Notes under the pieces: generated by a model
The model's database searches: none
What the model saw: only the letters and a program-made list of their open reading frames with translations
What the model was told of the DNA's origin: nothing
Assembly: GCA_031253335.1 (NCBI GenBank)
Contig: JAIRWF010000024.1
Span: forward strand, 1-40,491
DNA length: 40,491 bases
DNA from: Streptococcaceae bacterium
Lineage (GTDB): Bacteria; Bacillota; Bacilli; Lactobacillales; Streptococcaceae
Direction of reading: 5' to 3'
Shown: positions 6,999 to 15,961 of the stretch, one piece after another
Position numbering within the stretch: position 1 is the first letter of the stretch
How the letters are laid out: the number at the start of each line of letters is the position of its first letter
Made by a program: the position numbers and the translations under genes

Positions 6999-8327
6999 GT
7001 TCACATTATCTGTTGTTAAGCCAAGGAGTTCTTCAAAGGCATATTCGTATTTTTGAATGTCGCCCGCACCCATAAAGACATAGGCAGCCTTTTTATGGTT
7101 TAAGAGGGGTGAGAGATCGTCTTCTGGGACGATAGTTGCTGGCTTTTGAATTTTTTCAGCCAAATCACGAACATTGACCTCATGGGTATCTACCTCGCGA
7201 GCAGAGCCATAAATCTCCGCGAGATAGACACTGTCAGCATGGTTCAAGACTGTTGCAAAGTCGTCTAGGAGCGCAATCGTACGCGTAAAGGTATGGGGCT
7301 GGAAAACCGCAATGATCTCACGATCTGGATATTTTTGCCGTGCCGCATCGAGCGTCGCCTCAATCTCAGTGGGGTGATGGGCGAAGTCGTCAATGATAAT
7401 CGTATCGCCAATTCTCTTTTCAGCAAAGCGGCGTTTGACACCTGGGAAGGTTGCCATGTAGCTTGCGGACTTCTCCAAATCCATACCAAGCTGGTGCAAA
7501 ACCGCAACGACTGCGAGGGCATTAAGAACATTGTGCTTGCCAAAGGTTGGGACTTTGAACTGTCCTAAAAAGTCCTCATGATAGTAGGCATCAAAGGTTG
7601 AGCCAGCTGTTGTCCGAGTGATATTGCGTGCTTGGTAATCATCATTGGCCTCAGTCCCATAGTAGTGAATAGGAGTTGGCGTCTCTAATTTTCTCAGGTA
7701 GGGGTCTTCCCCATAGGCAAAGACGCCTTTTGTGACTTGCTTGGCATAGTCGTTAAATGCGGATGCGACATCTTCGATATCGTGGAAGTAGTCAGGATGG
7801 TCGAAGTCGATGTTCGTGATAATCGTGTACTCGGGATGATAGGGCATGAAATGGCGCTCGTATTCGTCAGATTCAAAGACAAAATACTTGGCATCTTTGT
7901 GTCCCTGACCGGTCCCATCCCCAATCAGAAAGCTGGTATCTGTCAAGTAACGCAAGATATGTGCGAGCATACCCGTGGTTGAGGTTTTTCCATGTGCTCC
8001 TGCGACCCCAATCGAGGCTTCAAAGCGCGTCATGAACGTCCCTAAGAACTCATGGTAGCGTTTATAGGGGAAGTTATTCTTTTCGGCAAAGGCGACTTCA
8101 ATGTTGTTGTTTGCATGAAAGGCATTGCCCACGATCACTTCATGCTCAGGCGTAATGTTTTTCGTATCAAAGGGTAAAATCTTGATTCCTGCTGCCTCAA
8201 GGCCACGTTGCGTGAAGTAGAACTTTGTTTGGTCGGATCCTTGGACGTTTTCGCCCATCTGATGAAGCATAAGAGCCAGCGCACTCATGCCGGCTCCTTT
8301 GATTCCTGTGAAATGATAATTCGTCAT
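6996..8327 (-). CDS. murC: UDP-N-acetylmuramate--L-alanine ligase
   Basis: 443 residues, the streptococcal length. It adds L-alanine to UDP-MurNAc in peptidoglycan precursor synthesis in the cytoplasm. The sequence shows the N-terminal [20 protein letters not shown] dinucleotide-fold loop, the ATP loop [15 protein letters not shown] (residues about 108-122), the [10 protein letters not shown] and [10 protein letters not shown] segments, [11 protein letters not shown] and [10 protein letters not shown]. It lies seven bases after the conserved hypothetical gene and downstream of the SNF2 helicase, the arrangement found in streptococci. Confidence 0.98.
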   Translation of the reverse strand: MTNYHFTGIKGAGMSALALMLHQMGENVQGSDQTKFYFTQRGLEAAGIKILPFDTKNITPEHEVIVGNAFHANNNIEVAFAEKNNFPYKRYHEFLGTFMTRFEASIGVAGAHGKTSTTGMLAHILRYLTDTSFLIGDGTGQGHKDAKYFVFESDEYERHFMPYHPEYTIITNIDFDHPDYFHDIEDVASAFNDYAKQVTKGVFAYGEDPYLRKLETPTPIHYYGTEANDDYQARNITRTTAGSTFDAYYHEDFLGQFKVPTFGKHNVLNALAVVAVLHQLGMDLEKSASYMATFPGVKRRFAEKRIGDTIIIDDFAHHPTEIEATLDAARQKYPDREIIAVFQPHTFTRTIALLDDFATVLNHADSVYLAEIYGSAREVDTHEVNVRDLAEKIQKPATIVPEDDLSPLLNHKKAAYVFMGAGDIQKYEYAFEELLGLTTDNVN

Positions 8328-8333
8328 AATGGT

Positions 8334-8984
8334 TTAGAGTGTGCCTCCACGGCTGAAGAGACCTTCACGTTTTTGCTTGAAATAGTCACGCTGCTGCGGG
8401 CTAAAGAGGTCATTGGTCTGGCGACGTGTGTTATCAGGTGTTGCAGCTTGAAGCGGACCTGCGTTGTCAAAGTTCATCTGATCCATAGGGACTGCTTGCC
8501 CCTTGCGCTGTTGGTACTCCATCCAACGCTCCTGCGTAATCTTAGGTGTTTCAGCTGCTTTTTGGAAGCCCTGCTGCTCTTTTTGGCGCTCAAGTATTGA
8601 TTTGTAGCCTTTTAATTTTTTAGGTTGATTGTCGCGTAAATAGCGTTTTGCTTTTTCTTTGGACTCTTCTGAGACGGTTTTTTTAAAACTGCGCTCATAG
8701 GTATTAACCGCATATTGCCCTTGCATAGAAGCAGCATCTACTTGCTCGCCCGCGGTTACCCCACCCAGTGAGCGCTTTACGGTCGCATACTTGGTACGTT
8801 GGCCTTGTGGGAGGTTGCGTGAACTCATGGGGTAATTTGCTGCGCCATAATTACCAAAGCGCATCAAAGACTCTTCTTCAGAGCGATCGGGCTTTCTTGT
8901 GAAGATTTGTCGATTGGTCATCACCGTACGATTATCAGGCGAAAAGCTCTGCTCGTCGGGAAAGATTGGAAATTGAACTGTCAT
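8334..8984 (-). CDS. Conserved hypothetical protein of the SNF2-murC neighbourhood
   Basis: 216 residues, hydrophilic, rich in Gln, Lys, Arg and Asn, without signal peptide or membrane segment. The middle (FKKTVSEESKEKAKRYLRDNQPKKLKGYKSILERQKEQQ) is a strongly charged helix; both ends look disordered. I recognise no domain. It has its own promoter at 9014-9042 and sits six bases before murC. A hypothetical gene of similar size occupies this place in streptococci, so it is probably real, perhaps a nucleic-acid or cell-wall accessory protein, but that role is a guess. Confidence 0.8.
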   Translation of the reverse strand: MTVQFPIFPDEQSFSPDNRTVMTNRQIFTRKPDRSEEESLMRFGNYGAANYPMSSRNLPQGQRTKYATVKRSLGGVTAGEQVDAASMQGQYAVNTYERSFKKTVSEESKEKAKRYLRDNQPKKLKGYKSILERQKEQQGFQKAAETPKITQERWMEYQQRKGQAVPMDQMNFDNAGPLQAATPDNTRRQTNDLFSPQQRDYFKQKREGLFSRGGTL

Positions 8985-9006
8985 AATGTGCTATTTTTAA
9001 GCCTTT

Positions 9007-9042
9007 AGCGACTATTATACACTGTCTTTCGTGTTCTGTCAA
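9007..9042 (-). promoter_or_regulatory. Promoter of the hypothetical gene-murC unit
   Basis: TTGACA (9037-9042), 17 bases, TATAAT (9014-9019) on the minus strand, predicting a start near 9007 and a leader of about 22 bases with AAAGG. The -35 box overlaps the SNF2 stop codon. Confidence 0.8.
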
Positions 9043-12000
9043 GCCTGAATGCCCAAAATTTCATTGATATCGGCTTGGGTCAGCTGACTAGCGCTTCCCG
9101 TGTTGTCCAAGATGCTCGTAAAGAGGTCTTTTTTACGCTTTTGAATTTCAACAATTTTTTCTTCGATGGTGCCTTTCGTGATGAGGCGAATGACTTCCAC
9201 CATATTTTCTTGACCCATCCGATGCGCTCGTGAGATGGCTTGTTCTTCCACGGCTGGATTCCACCAGAGGTCAACCAAAATCACCATGTCGGAACTCGCG
9301 AGATTGAGCCCTGTACCTCCTGCCTTGAGGCTAATCAAAAACAAGTCTCTACTGCCTGTATTAAAGGCGCGAACCATCTCAAGGCGTTCTTTTGCAGGGG
9401 TGGAGCCTGTGAGTTTATAGGCCGTGAGGTCATGTTTTTCTAGGAGATGCTCGATGAGCGGGAACATAGAGGTGAATTGGCTAAAGATCAAGGGGCGTCT
9501 GCCTGAGTCCTTGATTTGCTGAAGGAGTTCGTTGAGACTGTCGAGCTTTCCTGAGCTACCTGTATAATCATCCAGGAAGAGAGCCGGACTATCACAAATT
9601 TGGCGAAGGCGCGTGATACCAGCAAGGATTTCGATGTGGCTGCGTTTGAAGTCTTGCGCGCTCATGGCAGAAACGCGTTGTTGCATTTGCTCGAGTTGGG
9701 CTAAATAGATGACTTTTTGGCTATCTGTAAGCTCGGAGAGGTGGGTGATTTCAAGCTTATCTGGAAGTTCTTTGAGGACGTCTTCTTTTTTGCGACGGAG
9801 GACAAAAGGACTAATGGTTCGCAAAATGGCGTCCGGACGCATTTTGTTGAAGGCCTTTCGTGCGGGCAAAAGGCCAGGCATGAGGATGTTGAAAATGGCC
9901 CAGAGTTCATCGAGTTTATTTTCAATGGGAGTGCCAGATAAGGCAAAGGCATGCGCCGCTTTGAAGCTTGCAAGGGCTTTATTGGTCTTGGAGTTGAAAT
10001 TCTTAACGACTTGCGCTTCGTCAAGTAGCAGATAGTCAATGTCCACATAGTCTGCCGCATCTTTTAGAAAACTGCCGTAGCTTGTAATACTGATCTGATG
10101 CTGTGCGGTGATCTGGCTTTTTCGTGTCTCTCTGGCGCCATCAATGGTCGCAATATCAAGGATGCCTGTGGCGAATTTCTCAAACTCTGAAGCCCAGTTA
10201 TAGACGAGGCTTGATGGTGCGACGATGAGGGCTTTTTGATGGTCTGTCAAATTTGACAGGAGATAAGTAATCGCCTGAAGGGTCTTTCCTAGGCCCATGT
10301 CATCTGCCAAAATGCCTGACATCTGATAATGCGTCAGCATGGACATCCAACGTACGCCATCCACTTGATAGCTACGAAGCTCGGCTTGCAGGGTTTCTGG
10401 CTTTGTGAAAGGATAATTTTGAGGGCTTGTGAGATCCTGATAAAGCTTTTGGAAATTGGCATTGAAGCTCTCAGAATCTGTATTTTCAAAGATTTTTGAG
10501 ATTGCTAAGGCACGAAAATTCGCTGTTTCCAAATGATTTTCATGGATTGTAATATCATCAAATGTTGTCAGCGCCTCTTTTAATGCAGAAAATCGGCTGT
10601 CAAATTTGACAAGCTTCCCAGAATCTGTGACATAATGGCTATTTCCCTTTTTGAGGAGGTCAAAGAGGGCGCCATACTCGTCTTCAGCGACATCAGGCAG
10701 GCTAAAGGAAATGTCTAACAGGTTGCCATGTGTGGATACGGCGACATCAGGCTCTGCCGTCAGGAGAAAGTCCTCTAAATCTTCGCCAAGCGTGACCGTA
10801 CCCAGCTTTCCAAAGGCTGGCAGCATAATCTCGTAGAAATCAAAGAGCTCCCCTTTTGCCAAGGAAGGACGCGTGCCCTCAAAGGCACGTGGAAAGCCGG
10901 TTTCTGCAAGGAGATCGAAAATTTGTTTTTCAAGACGCAGATTGCGCGCAAACTCCAAGGTCTCAAGGTCGTGAAAATGCTTTATTTCAAAGTCTCCATA
11001 GTCAAAGAACATGGAAATCTGCAGATTTTTGCCTTGATTTTGAAAGGTAAAATTTGGCTTGAAGTCGTGTATTTTAAAGCTTTCTGGTGCGTTGACACGA
11101 CCAAGTGTTGCAAATGCTTGTAGGGCTTGCGCAAGATTGTCTTTTTCATCGTAGGAAAAGCGCAATTTCCCGTCTGGCAAATGCTCCAAGCGGCGCAACA
11201 GCTCTATCTGCGTACCAGTCAGGCTATAAAAGGTATTTTCAAAATAGAGATAGTGCTGGCGATAGAGTGTGAAGGCCTCCTCCGCCTCAAAAGTCAGCAA
11301 AATATCGTCTTTTTGTGCGACAACGTTAAAGGTGAAGATATCCGAACGTTGATCAAGCGCAGCGAAAGTCCAATAGGGCTGCAATTCCCCCGCGATTTTG
11401 AGGCTTGAGTTTGCCGTATGCTCCAGCAAATCCAAGAATTCCTCCACAAGCACATAGGGCATGAGCATGTAACGGCCGGCTTTGCGATAAATCTCGGTCG
11501 ATAAAATCCCCTCGGAATCAGCATCCAGCGTCAGTAAAAAATCAATCAATGCACGGCTATCCGCATCAAAACTCTCTTGTGTGATTTCTGAGAAATAGAG
11601 TTGCCCCAAAGAATAGGGATGATGCTGACGCAAGGCACTCAAAAATGCGGGAATATCCCGTATGACATAGCTTTTCGCATTTTCACGGATGAAAAGTCGC
11701 AAGGTAACCGCTAAAACGTCCGAACGGGCTGCGAAATCATCAGCCGTCGCACTATCGAACACCTCCGCAGAAAGGGAAAAGTGCTGTTTTTGGTGCCGCG
11801 TGAGGTCTGCATTGATGGTCGCCAAAAAGTCTCTCCCTTGGCTAAAGGCCTCTGATTCCTCCCTGCGTGCTTTTTCCGACTCGCGTGCCGTTTCTATCTC
11901 GTTTTTAGAGTCAGTTTCATACTTGAGATATTCTTCAATCGCAGCAATATGCGGACAGTAGCGATGATTTGTTTGAAAAATAGCGCAGTTACAAGCGTCT

Positions 12001-12146
12001 GCATTGCCATCAAGGTCGTAAACCACTGGCTCGCCTGAGACAGTTGCTGTGAGGCGAAGTTCATCAATGGTCACATCTTGCACGCGGCCACTTTTATATA
12101 GCGCAGCACCTTCAGAGCGTACTTTAGCAGGCATCATTCGACTCAT
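9039..12146 (-). CDS. SNF2-family helicase with SWIM zinc finger
   Basis: 1035 residues. A SWIM-type zinc finger lies near residues 50-75 (CNCAIFQTNHRYCPHI, the CxC...CxH pattern). A long middle region typical of bacterial SNF2 proteins follows, then the ATPase core: motif I DDMGLGKT near 615, the DEAQ box near 709, FALSGTPIENKLDELW, and the C-terminal helicase half with FSQFTSMFPLIEHLL, LKAGGTGLNLASSDMVILVDLWWNPAVEEQAISRAHRMGQ. These are ATP-driven DNA translocases; the bacterial role is unclear. GAGGAG precedes the ATG, and a TGCTATAAT promoter lies about 37 bases upstream. Two exact copies of the iterated palindrome are inside it, read as LSNLTD and VKFD. Confidence 0.95.
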   Translation of the reverse strand: MSRMMPAKVRSEGAALYKSGRVQDVTIDELRLTATVSGEPVVYDLDGNADACNCAIFQTNHRYCPHIAAIEEYLKYETDSKNEIETARESEKARREESEAFSQGRDFLATINADLTRHQKQHFSLSAEVFDSATADDFAARSDVLAVTLRLFIRENAKSYVIRDIPAFLSALRQHHPYSLGQLYFSEITQESFDADSRALIDFLLTLDADSEGILSTEIYRKAGRYMLMPYVLVEEFLDLLEHTANSSLKIAGELQPYWTFAALDQRSDIFTFNVVAQKDDILLTFEAEEAFTLYRQHYLYFENTFYSLTGTQIELLRRLEHLPDGKLRFSYDEKDNLAQALQAFATLGRVNAPESFKIHDFKPNFTFQNQGKNLQISMFFDYGDFEIKHFHDLETLEFARNLRLEKQIFDLLAETGFPRAFEGTRPSLAKGELFDFYEIMLPAFGKLGTVTLGEDLEDFLLTAEPDVAVSTHGNLLDISFSLPDVAEDEYGALFDLLKKGNSHYVTDSGKLVKFDSRFSALKEALTTFDDITIHENHLETANFRALAISKIFENTDSESFNANFQKLYQDLTSPQNYPFTKPETLQAELRSYQVDGVRWMSMLTHYQMSGILADDMGLGKTLQAITYLLSNLTDHQKALIVAPSSLVYNWASEFEKFATGILDIATIDGARETRKSQITAQHQISITSYGSFLKDAADYVDIDYLLLDEAQVVKNFNSKTNKALASFKAAHAFALSGTPIENKLDELWAIFNILMPGLLPARKAFNKMRPDAILRTISPFVLRRKKEDVLKELPDKLEITHLSELTDSQKVIYLAQLEQMQQRVSAMSAQDFKRSHIEILAGITRLRQICDSPALFLDDYTGSSGKLDSLNELLQQIKDSGRRPLIFSQFTSMFPLIEHLLEKHDLTAYKLTGSTPAKERLEMVRAFNTGSRDLFLISLKAGGTGLNLASSDMVILVDLWWNPAVEEQAISRAHRMGQENMVEVIRLITKGTIEEKIVEIQKRKKDLFTSILDNTGSASQLTQADINEILGIQA
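10244..10259. repeat. Iterated palindrome CTGTCAAATTTGACAG, inside SNF2 gene
   Basis: Perfect 16-base palindrome, read in frame as LSNLTD just after the helicase motif I region. Confidence 0.9.
10598..10611. repeat. Iterated palindrome TGTCAAATTTGACA, inside SNF2 gene
   Basis: Exact 14-base core, read in frame as VKFD upstream of the ATPase core. Confidence 0.9.
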
Positions 12147-12209
12147 CTTGCTTCTCCTCTCGTATTTTTGGTAGATTATTATAGCATTTTTTCATGAAAA
12201 AGCACGTAT

Positions 12210-13154
12210 TCACGCACTTGTAATCATTTTTTCAATGAGGGCGTCACGCCGTAAAATCCACTGTGCCCGCTCATCACGCAGGTGTACCCGATTGGAGAGA
12301 AAGATAAAGGCTTGTTGTCTGCGGAGATTCATGAGGATAAAGGTTCCTGTGTAGCCAGTATGCACGAGCCAGCCGTCTTTTCGGAGTGCCCATGCAAGAG
12401 AACGCCTTTCTCCATTTGCGCTCCAGTCTTTTAGAAGCGCCAAATAGCTTTCTGTCGCAAAATACCCCTCTACAAAGCCTGTCAAATCTGACAGCGTACT
12501 AAAAAGCCCCGCAGATCCGCAATGAATGCCTAAAACACGGGCTTTTGGGTCATGCACGCTACCAGGTGCCAGGCGCCAATCCGTAGGAACAGCATGCACA
12601 ACAGGGCCAAAGCTTGTCTGTTGCATATTCCATCGGTTAAATACAGCATCTTGTAAGACATCACTGAGATTTCGTCCCGTTTGCTGCTCAATCATCAAAC
12701 CCAGCAAAATAAAATTCACATCCGTATAGTGAAAACGCTTGTCAGATTTGACAGACAGATGATTCATTGCCGTAATCAACCCGTCAAAACCCAGTTTTTC
12801 ACGTTCTGGGATAAATGGATCAATTCCACTCGTGTGCGTCAAAAGCTGCCTGATAGTGACTGTCTCCTCCCGCCAATCCGAGTACAGCGCTTTAAGAGGC
12901 GTGTCCAGCACCAAATCGCCCACAATCACCTGATTGATTAAATAGGTTCCCACACCCACCACTTTTGACACCGACGCCAAGTCCCATAAGCAACCTGGCC
13001 GTAGCACTTCCCGCTCAGGCTTTATCGCAGCCTCCCCCAAGCAAAATTGCCGCACATTTTCCCCGTCAATCACTGCAAACTCGCAGCCTGGAAATGTCTC
13101 TAACTTTATCTCTTCTTCAATCGCCGCAAGAACGCCCCTCACATCCATCGTCAC
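12210..13154 (-). CDS. Serine beta-lactamase-fold hydrolase (class C/PBP4*-like)
   Basis: 314 residues of the beta-lactamase/penicillin-binding-like family. The SxxK nucleophile motif is SVSK at 61-64 in the context CLWDLASVSKVVG; FHYTDVNFILLG near 141-152 supplies the tyrosine motif (YTD...N rather than plain YSN), and VHTGYTGT is the third KTG/HTG-type box. No signal peptide is visible, so it is likely cytoplasmic; members include esterases and D-aminopeptidases, and the substrate is unknown. The GTG at 13154 overlaps the cppA stop by four bases (GTGA); an ATG six bases on is an alternative. Two one-mismatch copies of the iterated palindrome lie inside (12480-12493, 12740-12753). Confidence 0.88.
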   Translation of the reverse strand: MTMDVRGVLAAIEEEIKLETFPGCEFAVIDGENVRQFCLGEAAIKPEREVLRPGCLWDLASVSKVVGVGTYLINQVIVGDLVLDTPLKALYSDWREETVTIRQLLTHTSGIDPFIPEREKLGFDGLITAMNHLSVKSDKRFHYTDVNFILLGLMIEQQTGRNLSDVLQDAVFNRWNMQQTSFGPVVHAVPTDWRLAPGSVHDPKARVLGIHCGSAGLFSTLSDLTGFVEGYFATESYLALLKDWSANGERRSLAWALRKDGWLVHTGYTGTFILMNLRRQQAFIFLSNRVHLRDERAQWILRRDALIEKMITSA

Positions 13155-13873
13155 TTTTCAAACCACAGCTCAAGCCCTGTCCTGTCTGACACCGTCAATA
13201 GTTTTTCCGGCGCATCCAAGTAATAATCGTCAAATTCCTCCCCGTAGCTTGAAAGATCCGTATCTTCAGGCACTAAAAATTCAATTGCTTCCAAGTCCCA
13301 CGTATCCCTGGCGGTCAGATCAACCTCCCCAGAGACCCTGTCAAATTTGACAAAGCGGGATTCCCATTTTGGAGTCTTTCCTGCAACACGCACCTCAGCC
13401 ACTTCAACGTCTGAAAGTCCTTTGAGCGCAGCCGTTTCATCCGTATCAACTTTGACAGCCACCGCTGTATTGTCTGTCAAATTTGACAGGTCTTTCAACT
13501 GACTAGCAAGCACAAAAACATCTCCCTCAGGCGATACAAACTCAGCGACAAGGCCAGACGCTCCTTCAACCACACGCGTTGCCTGAGCGCTTACCTCCTC
13601 ATGTGCCAATCGCCCCGCAATCTCAACAGGCTCCGCAATTAGCACCGTCCAAACATGGCGTTTACGCCCTTCCACCTTGCGAAAGCCCCAGTCCGCAGGC
13701 GACTCCTCAAGGAGCAAGCGTTTCACCCCATCCGTCCCCCCAAGCTCCACCATTGCCCCCTCTTCAAGCAAAACCTTGAGCCCCAGCACATCACGGTAAA
13801 AGCGCAAATTTTCCTCCCGATCATTCACGCGATAGACCGGCCGAATCCCAGTTGCCACCTCAAAAATAGACAT
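13151..13873 (-). CDS. cppA: CppA family protein (glyoxalase-like fold)
   Basis: About 240 residues. The N-terminus PVYRVNDREENLRFYRDVLGLKVLLEE is a VOC/glyoxalase-type module and the whole resembles streptococcal CppA, named as a putative C3-degrading protease, a role that is poorly supported for cytoplasmic proteins like this one with no signal peptide. The C-terminal part has DTWDLEAIEFLVPEDTDL and ends LTGLELWFEK-like (DRTGLELWFEK). I start at the second ATG (13873), six bases after AGGAG; the first ATG touches it. It is coupled to the downstream beta-lactamase-fold gene by a GTGA overlap. Two exact palindromes lie inside. Confidence 0.82.
   Translation of the reverse strand: MSIFEVATGIRPVYRVNDREENLRFYRDVLGLKVLLEEGAMVELGGTDGVKRLLLEESPADWGFRKVEGRKRHVWTVLIAEPVEIAGRLAHEEVSAQATRVVEGASGLVAEFVSPEGDVFVLASQLKDLSNLTDNTAVAVKVDTDETAALKGLSDVEVAEVRVAGKTPKWESRFVKFDRVSGEVDLTARDTWDLEAIEFLVPEDTDLSSYGEEFDDYYLDAPEKLLTVSDRTGLELWFEK
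13339..13354. repeat. Iterated palindrome TGTCAAATTTGACA, inside cppA
   Basis: Exact 14-base core at 13340-13353, read in frame as VKFD. Confidence 0.9.
13474..13489. repeat. Iterated palindrome CTGTCAAATTTGACAG, inside cppA
   Basis: Perfect 16-base palindrome, read in frame as LSNLTD, only 120 bases from the previous copy. Confidence 0.9.
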
Positions 13874-13964
13874 TTTCATCTCCTAAAAGTTCGTTTTCCC
13901 TATGATACACCAACTCCCCCGCAAAATCAACCCTCACACCCTTGCAATTTACGCTATTTTCCGC

Positions 13965-13977
13965 TATACTGTCAACT
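13965..13977 (+). promoter_or_regulatory. -10 box abutting the TauE/SafE gene start
   Basis: TATACT (13965-13970) is followed by seven bases and the ATG at 13978. No Shine-Dalgarno sequence or clear -35 box is present; leaderless transcription is likely. Confidence 0.5.
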
Positions 13978-14868
13978 ATGGAAAATCTCATTCTCCACAT
14001 CATTCAAGGCCTCCTCGTCCTAGGTATTGGCATTATCGCTTACAATATCACGCGTTTCATTCGTCGTGAAAAGCCTGACCTTGGCTCCCGCACGCAAAAC
14101 ATCAAAGGCTTTTTCATCGGTCTTTTTACAGATACCTTAGACACCTGGGGCATTGGCTCGTTTGCGACAACGACGACGCTTTTTAAAATGACGCGCTTTC
14201 TTCCCGCTGAAGACGACGCAAAGCTCCCAGGCACGATGTCCGTGGGACATGCCATTCCCGTGATTGTCGAAGCTCTCTTTTTTATTACCGCCGTCAAGGT
14301 CGAGCTCACAACGCTCATTCCCATGACGACCGCCGCTTTCCTCGGCGCCCTTGTGGGATCCAACATCACTAAAAATTGGCGGATTAACCTCGTTCGTCGT
14401 GTCTTAGGCACCCTCCTCATCGTCGCTGCGATTATCATGATTGTGCGGCTCGCTCTTAATATCGGTGGCGACGTCTCTGCAAGTGTCCACGGTCTTGCGC
14501 TTCCTTGGCTTATGGCTGGTGTCTGCTACAACTTTGTCTGCGGACTTCTCATGACGATGGGCCTGGGGAATTACGCACCAGAGCTCGTTTTCTTTAGTCT
14601 CGCAGGTGTCAATCCTTTAATTGCGCTACCTGTTATGATGCTTGATGCCGCAGCCATCCTCGTGACCAGCGCCCACAACTTTATCAAGCAAAAACGCGTC
14701 ATGTGGCGCGGTCTCTTAGCCGTTTCCATCGGCGGAGTTCTTGGCGTTATTTTTGCCGCTAAAGTCGTCACAACAATCAATCTTCAAGTCTTTAAAATCG
14801 CGACCATCGTGATTGTTGTCTATACAGGCGGTATGCTGATTTACGAAAGCCTCACAAAAAAAGCCTAA
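13978..14868 (+). CDS. TauE/SafE family membrane permease
   Basis: 296 residues from the ATG at 13978 (MENLILHIIQGLLVLGIGII). Eight or so hydrophobic segments are visible (for example residues 4-25, 50-75, 90-115, 150-170, 180-205, 215-235, 250-270, 275-292), with the family-like GLFTDTLDTWGIGSFATTT and VGSNITKNWRINLVRRVLGTLL. TauE/SafE proteins are thought to export sulfur-containing or other organic anions; the substrate here is unknown. It is the first plus-strand gene, stands alone, and converges on the CPBP gene with a shared terminator. The longer frame from 13942 is rejected because of the -10 box. Confidence 0.88.
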   Translation: MENLILHIIQGLLVLGIGIIAYNITRFIRREKPDLGSRTQNIKGFFIGLFTDTLDTWGIGSFATTTTLFKMTRFLPAEDDAKLPGTMSVGHAIPVIVEALFFITAVKVELTTLIPMTTAAFLGALVGSNITKNWRINLVRRVLGTLLIVAAIIMIVRLALNIGGDVSASVHGLALPWLMAGVCYNFVCGLLMTMGLGNYAPELVFFSLAGVNPLIALPVMMLDAAAILVTSAHNFIKQKRVMWRGLLAVSIGGVLGVIFAAKVVTTINLQVFKIATIVIVVYTGGMLIYESLTKKA

Positions 14869-14880
14869 ACGGCTTTTTTA
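14855..14880. terminator. Bidirectional terminator between TauE/SafE and CPBP genes
   Basis: A run of A, then GCC, five bases, GGC and a run of T: AAAAAAAGCC pairs with GGCTTTTTT. It works in both directions and overlaps the TauE/SafE stop. Confidence 0.85.
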
Positions 14881-14896
14881 ATTTTCCAACTCGCTC

Positions 14897-15904
14897 TTAG
14901 GCACGCGTTTCCACCTGTCCGAAGCGTCGCTGTAACACAAAGAGCGCCGCCATAAAGATGACATAGAGACCAAAAATCAAGAGCAAGGATTGTGCGTCTC
15001 CCCATTTCAAAATGGATCCTGTCCAGAAAAGACCTGATGCCACGAAGTTCAAGGACATGTGCATGACCATGTTCAGATAAAAATTCCGATAAACCAAGTA
15101 GCTCGTCGTCAAAAGGATTGCCATCGCCCCGTAGGTCGCTGCTGCTTGCCAGCTATTTGGTCCATGCGCCAGGGTAAAGGTACTTGCAGCCACAACAAAG
15201 GCCCAAAACTTGTGTTTTTTCAGCAAAATCTCAAACGATCCCACCCGAAAGAGAAGCTCCTCAAAAAAGCCAGCCGAAATCGTCGTAATCCAAAACGTTA
15301 GATACGGGACCTGCACCGCAAGACTATTGAGCGAGGCTTGATTGGACGACGTTTGATTGCCCGAGCCCCCTTCAATCGCCGCCGCTATGATATTGATGAC
15401 GATTTGGGAGAGAAAAAGCAAAGCAAAGCCAATCGCCGCGCGACCAAAGCGGAAATAGCGCCAACGCAAGGGTGGAATCACATTGCGCTTACGCACACTC
15501 CGATAAGCCAGCCAGTAGATAGCTCCGAGCCCTATGATAAACAAGACCGTCTCAATCGCAAGCACCGGAAAATTCTCCGTCCAGTGCAAGGCCTTGTTAA
15601 CTCTTGCATAGACCTCCTGTAAAAAGAGCAAAGGAACCTGCGACAGCAAAAACAGCCAAAGAATCGGACGCCCGCGCCCTGGTGAAAAGACAGATAAAAA
15701 GACAATGCCCACAATCAAGGCAAAGAGCATGTACAAGCTCATAATCGCAATGTAAGTAGGTTCATGCTTTCCCGTCTGTCCCGCAAAAACGGTACTCATC
15801 AAAATTAAGATAGCAACCGCAGAAATCGTCAGTACAAAGCCCACCACAGCAAGCACAGGATGAGATTTTTTCGGCAATGCCGTGAAAAGTTTCGGATTTT
15901 CCAT
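14897..15904 (-). CDS. CPBP family intramembrane metalloprotease (CAAX-like)
   Basis: 335 residues with about eight membrane segments. The Abi/CPBP signatures are AGFFEELLFRVG (glutamate pair, residue about 215), FTLAHGPNSW (first His) and MVMHMSLNFVASG (second His/Asn). Relatives process prenylated or small peptides, or confer bacteriocin self-immunity; nothing here tells which. The ATG at 15904 lies six bases after TGCTAAAAT with no Shine-Dalgarno sequence, so it is probably leaderless. The nine bases before and including the ATG (AACGGTATG) are identical to those of argR. Confidence 0.88.
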   Translation of the reverse strand: MENPKLFTALPKKSHPVLAVVGFVLTISAVAILILMSTVFAGQTGKHEPTYIAIMSLYMLFALIVGIVFLSVFSPGRGRPILWLFLLSQVPLLFLQEVYARVNKALHWTENFPVLAIETVLFIIGLGAIYWLAYRSVRKRNVIPPLRWRYFRFGRAAIGFALLFLSQIVINIIAAAIEGGSGNQTSSNQASLNSLAVQVPYLTFWITTISAGFFEELLFRVGSFEILLKKHKFWAFVVAASTFTLAHGPNSWQAAATYGAMAILLTTSYLVYRNFYLNMVMHMSLNFVASGLFWTGSILKWGDAQSLLLIFGLYVIFMAALFVLQRRFGQVETRA

Positions 15905-15919
15905 ACCGTTATTTTAGCA
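15905..15919 (-). promoter_or_regulatory. Extended -10 promoter abutting the CPBP gene start
   Basis: TGCTAAAAT on the minus strand (TAAAAT at 15911-15916) followed by AACGGT and ATG. No leader or Shine-Dalgarno sequence. Confidence 0.65.
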
Positions 15920-15928
15920 TTTAATCTT

Positions 15929-15954
15929 AAAAAAACCTAGCTACGAGAGCTAGA
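15929..15954 (-). terminator. glyA terminator
   Basis: CTAGCT and AGCTAG form a six-pair stem with a five-base loop, followed by a long T run on the minus strand, directly after the glyA stop. Confidence 0.88.
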
Positions 15955-15961
15955 GTTAGAT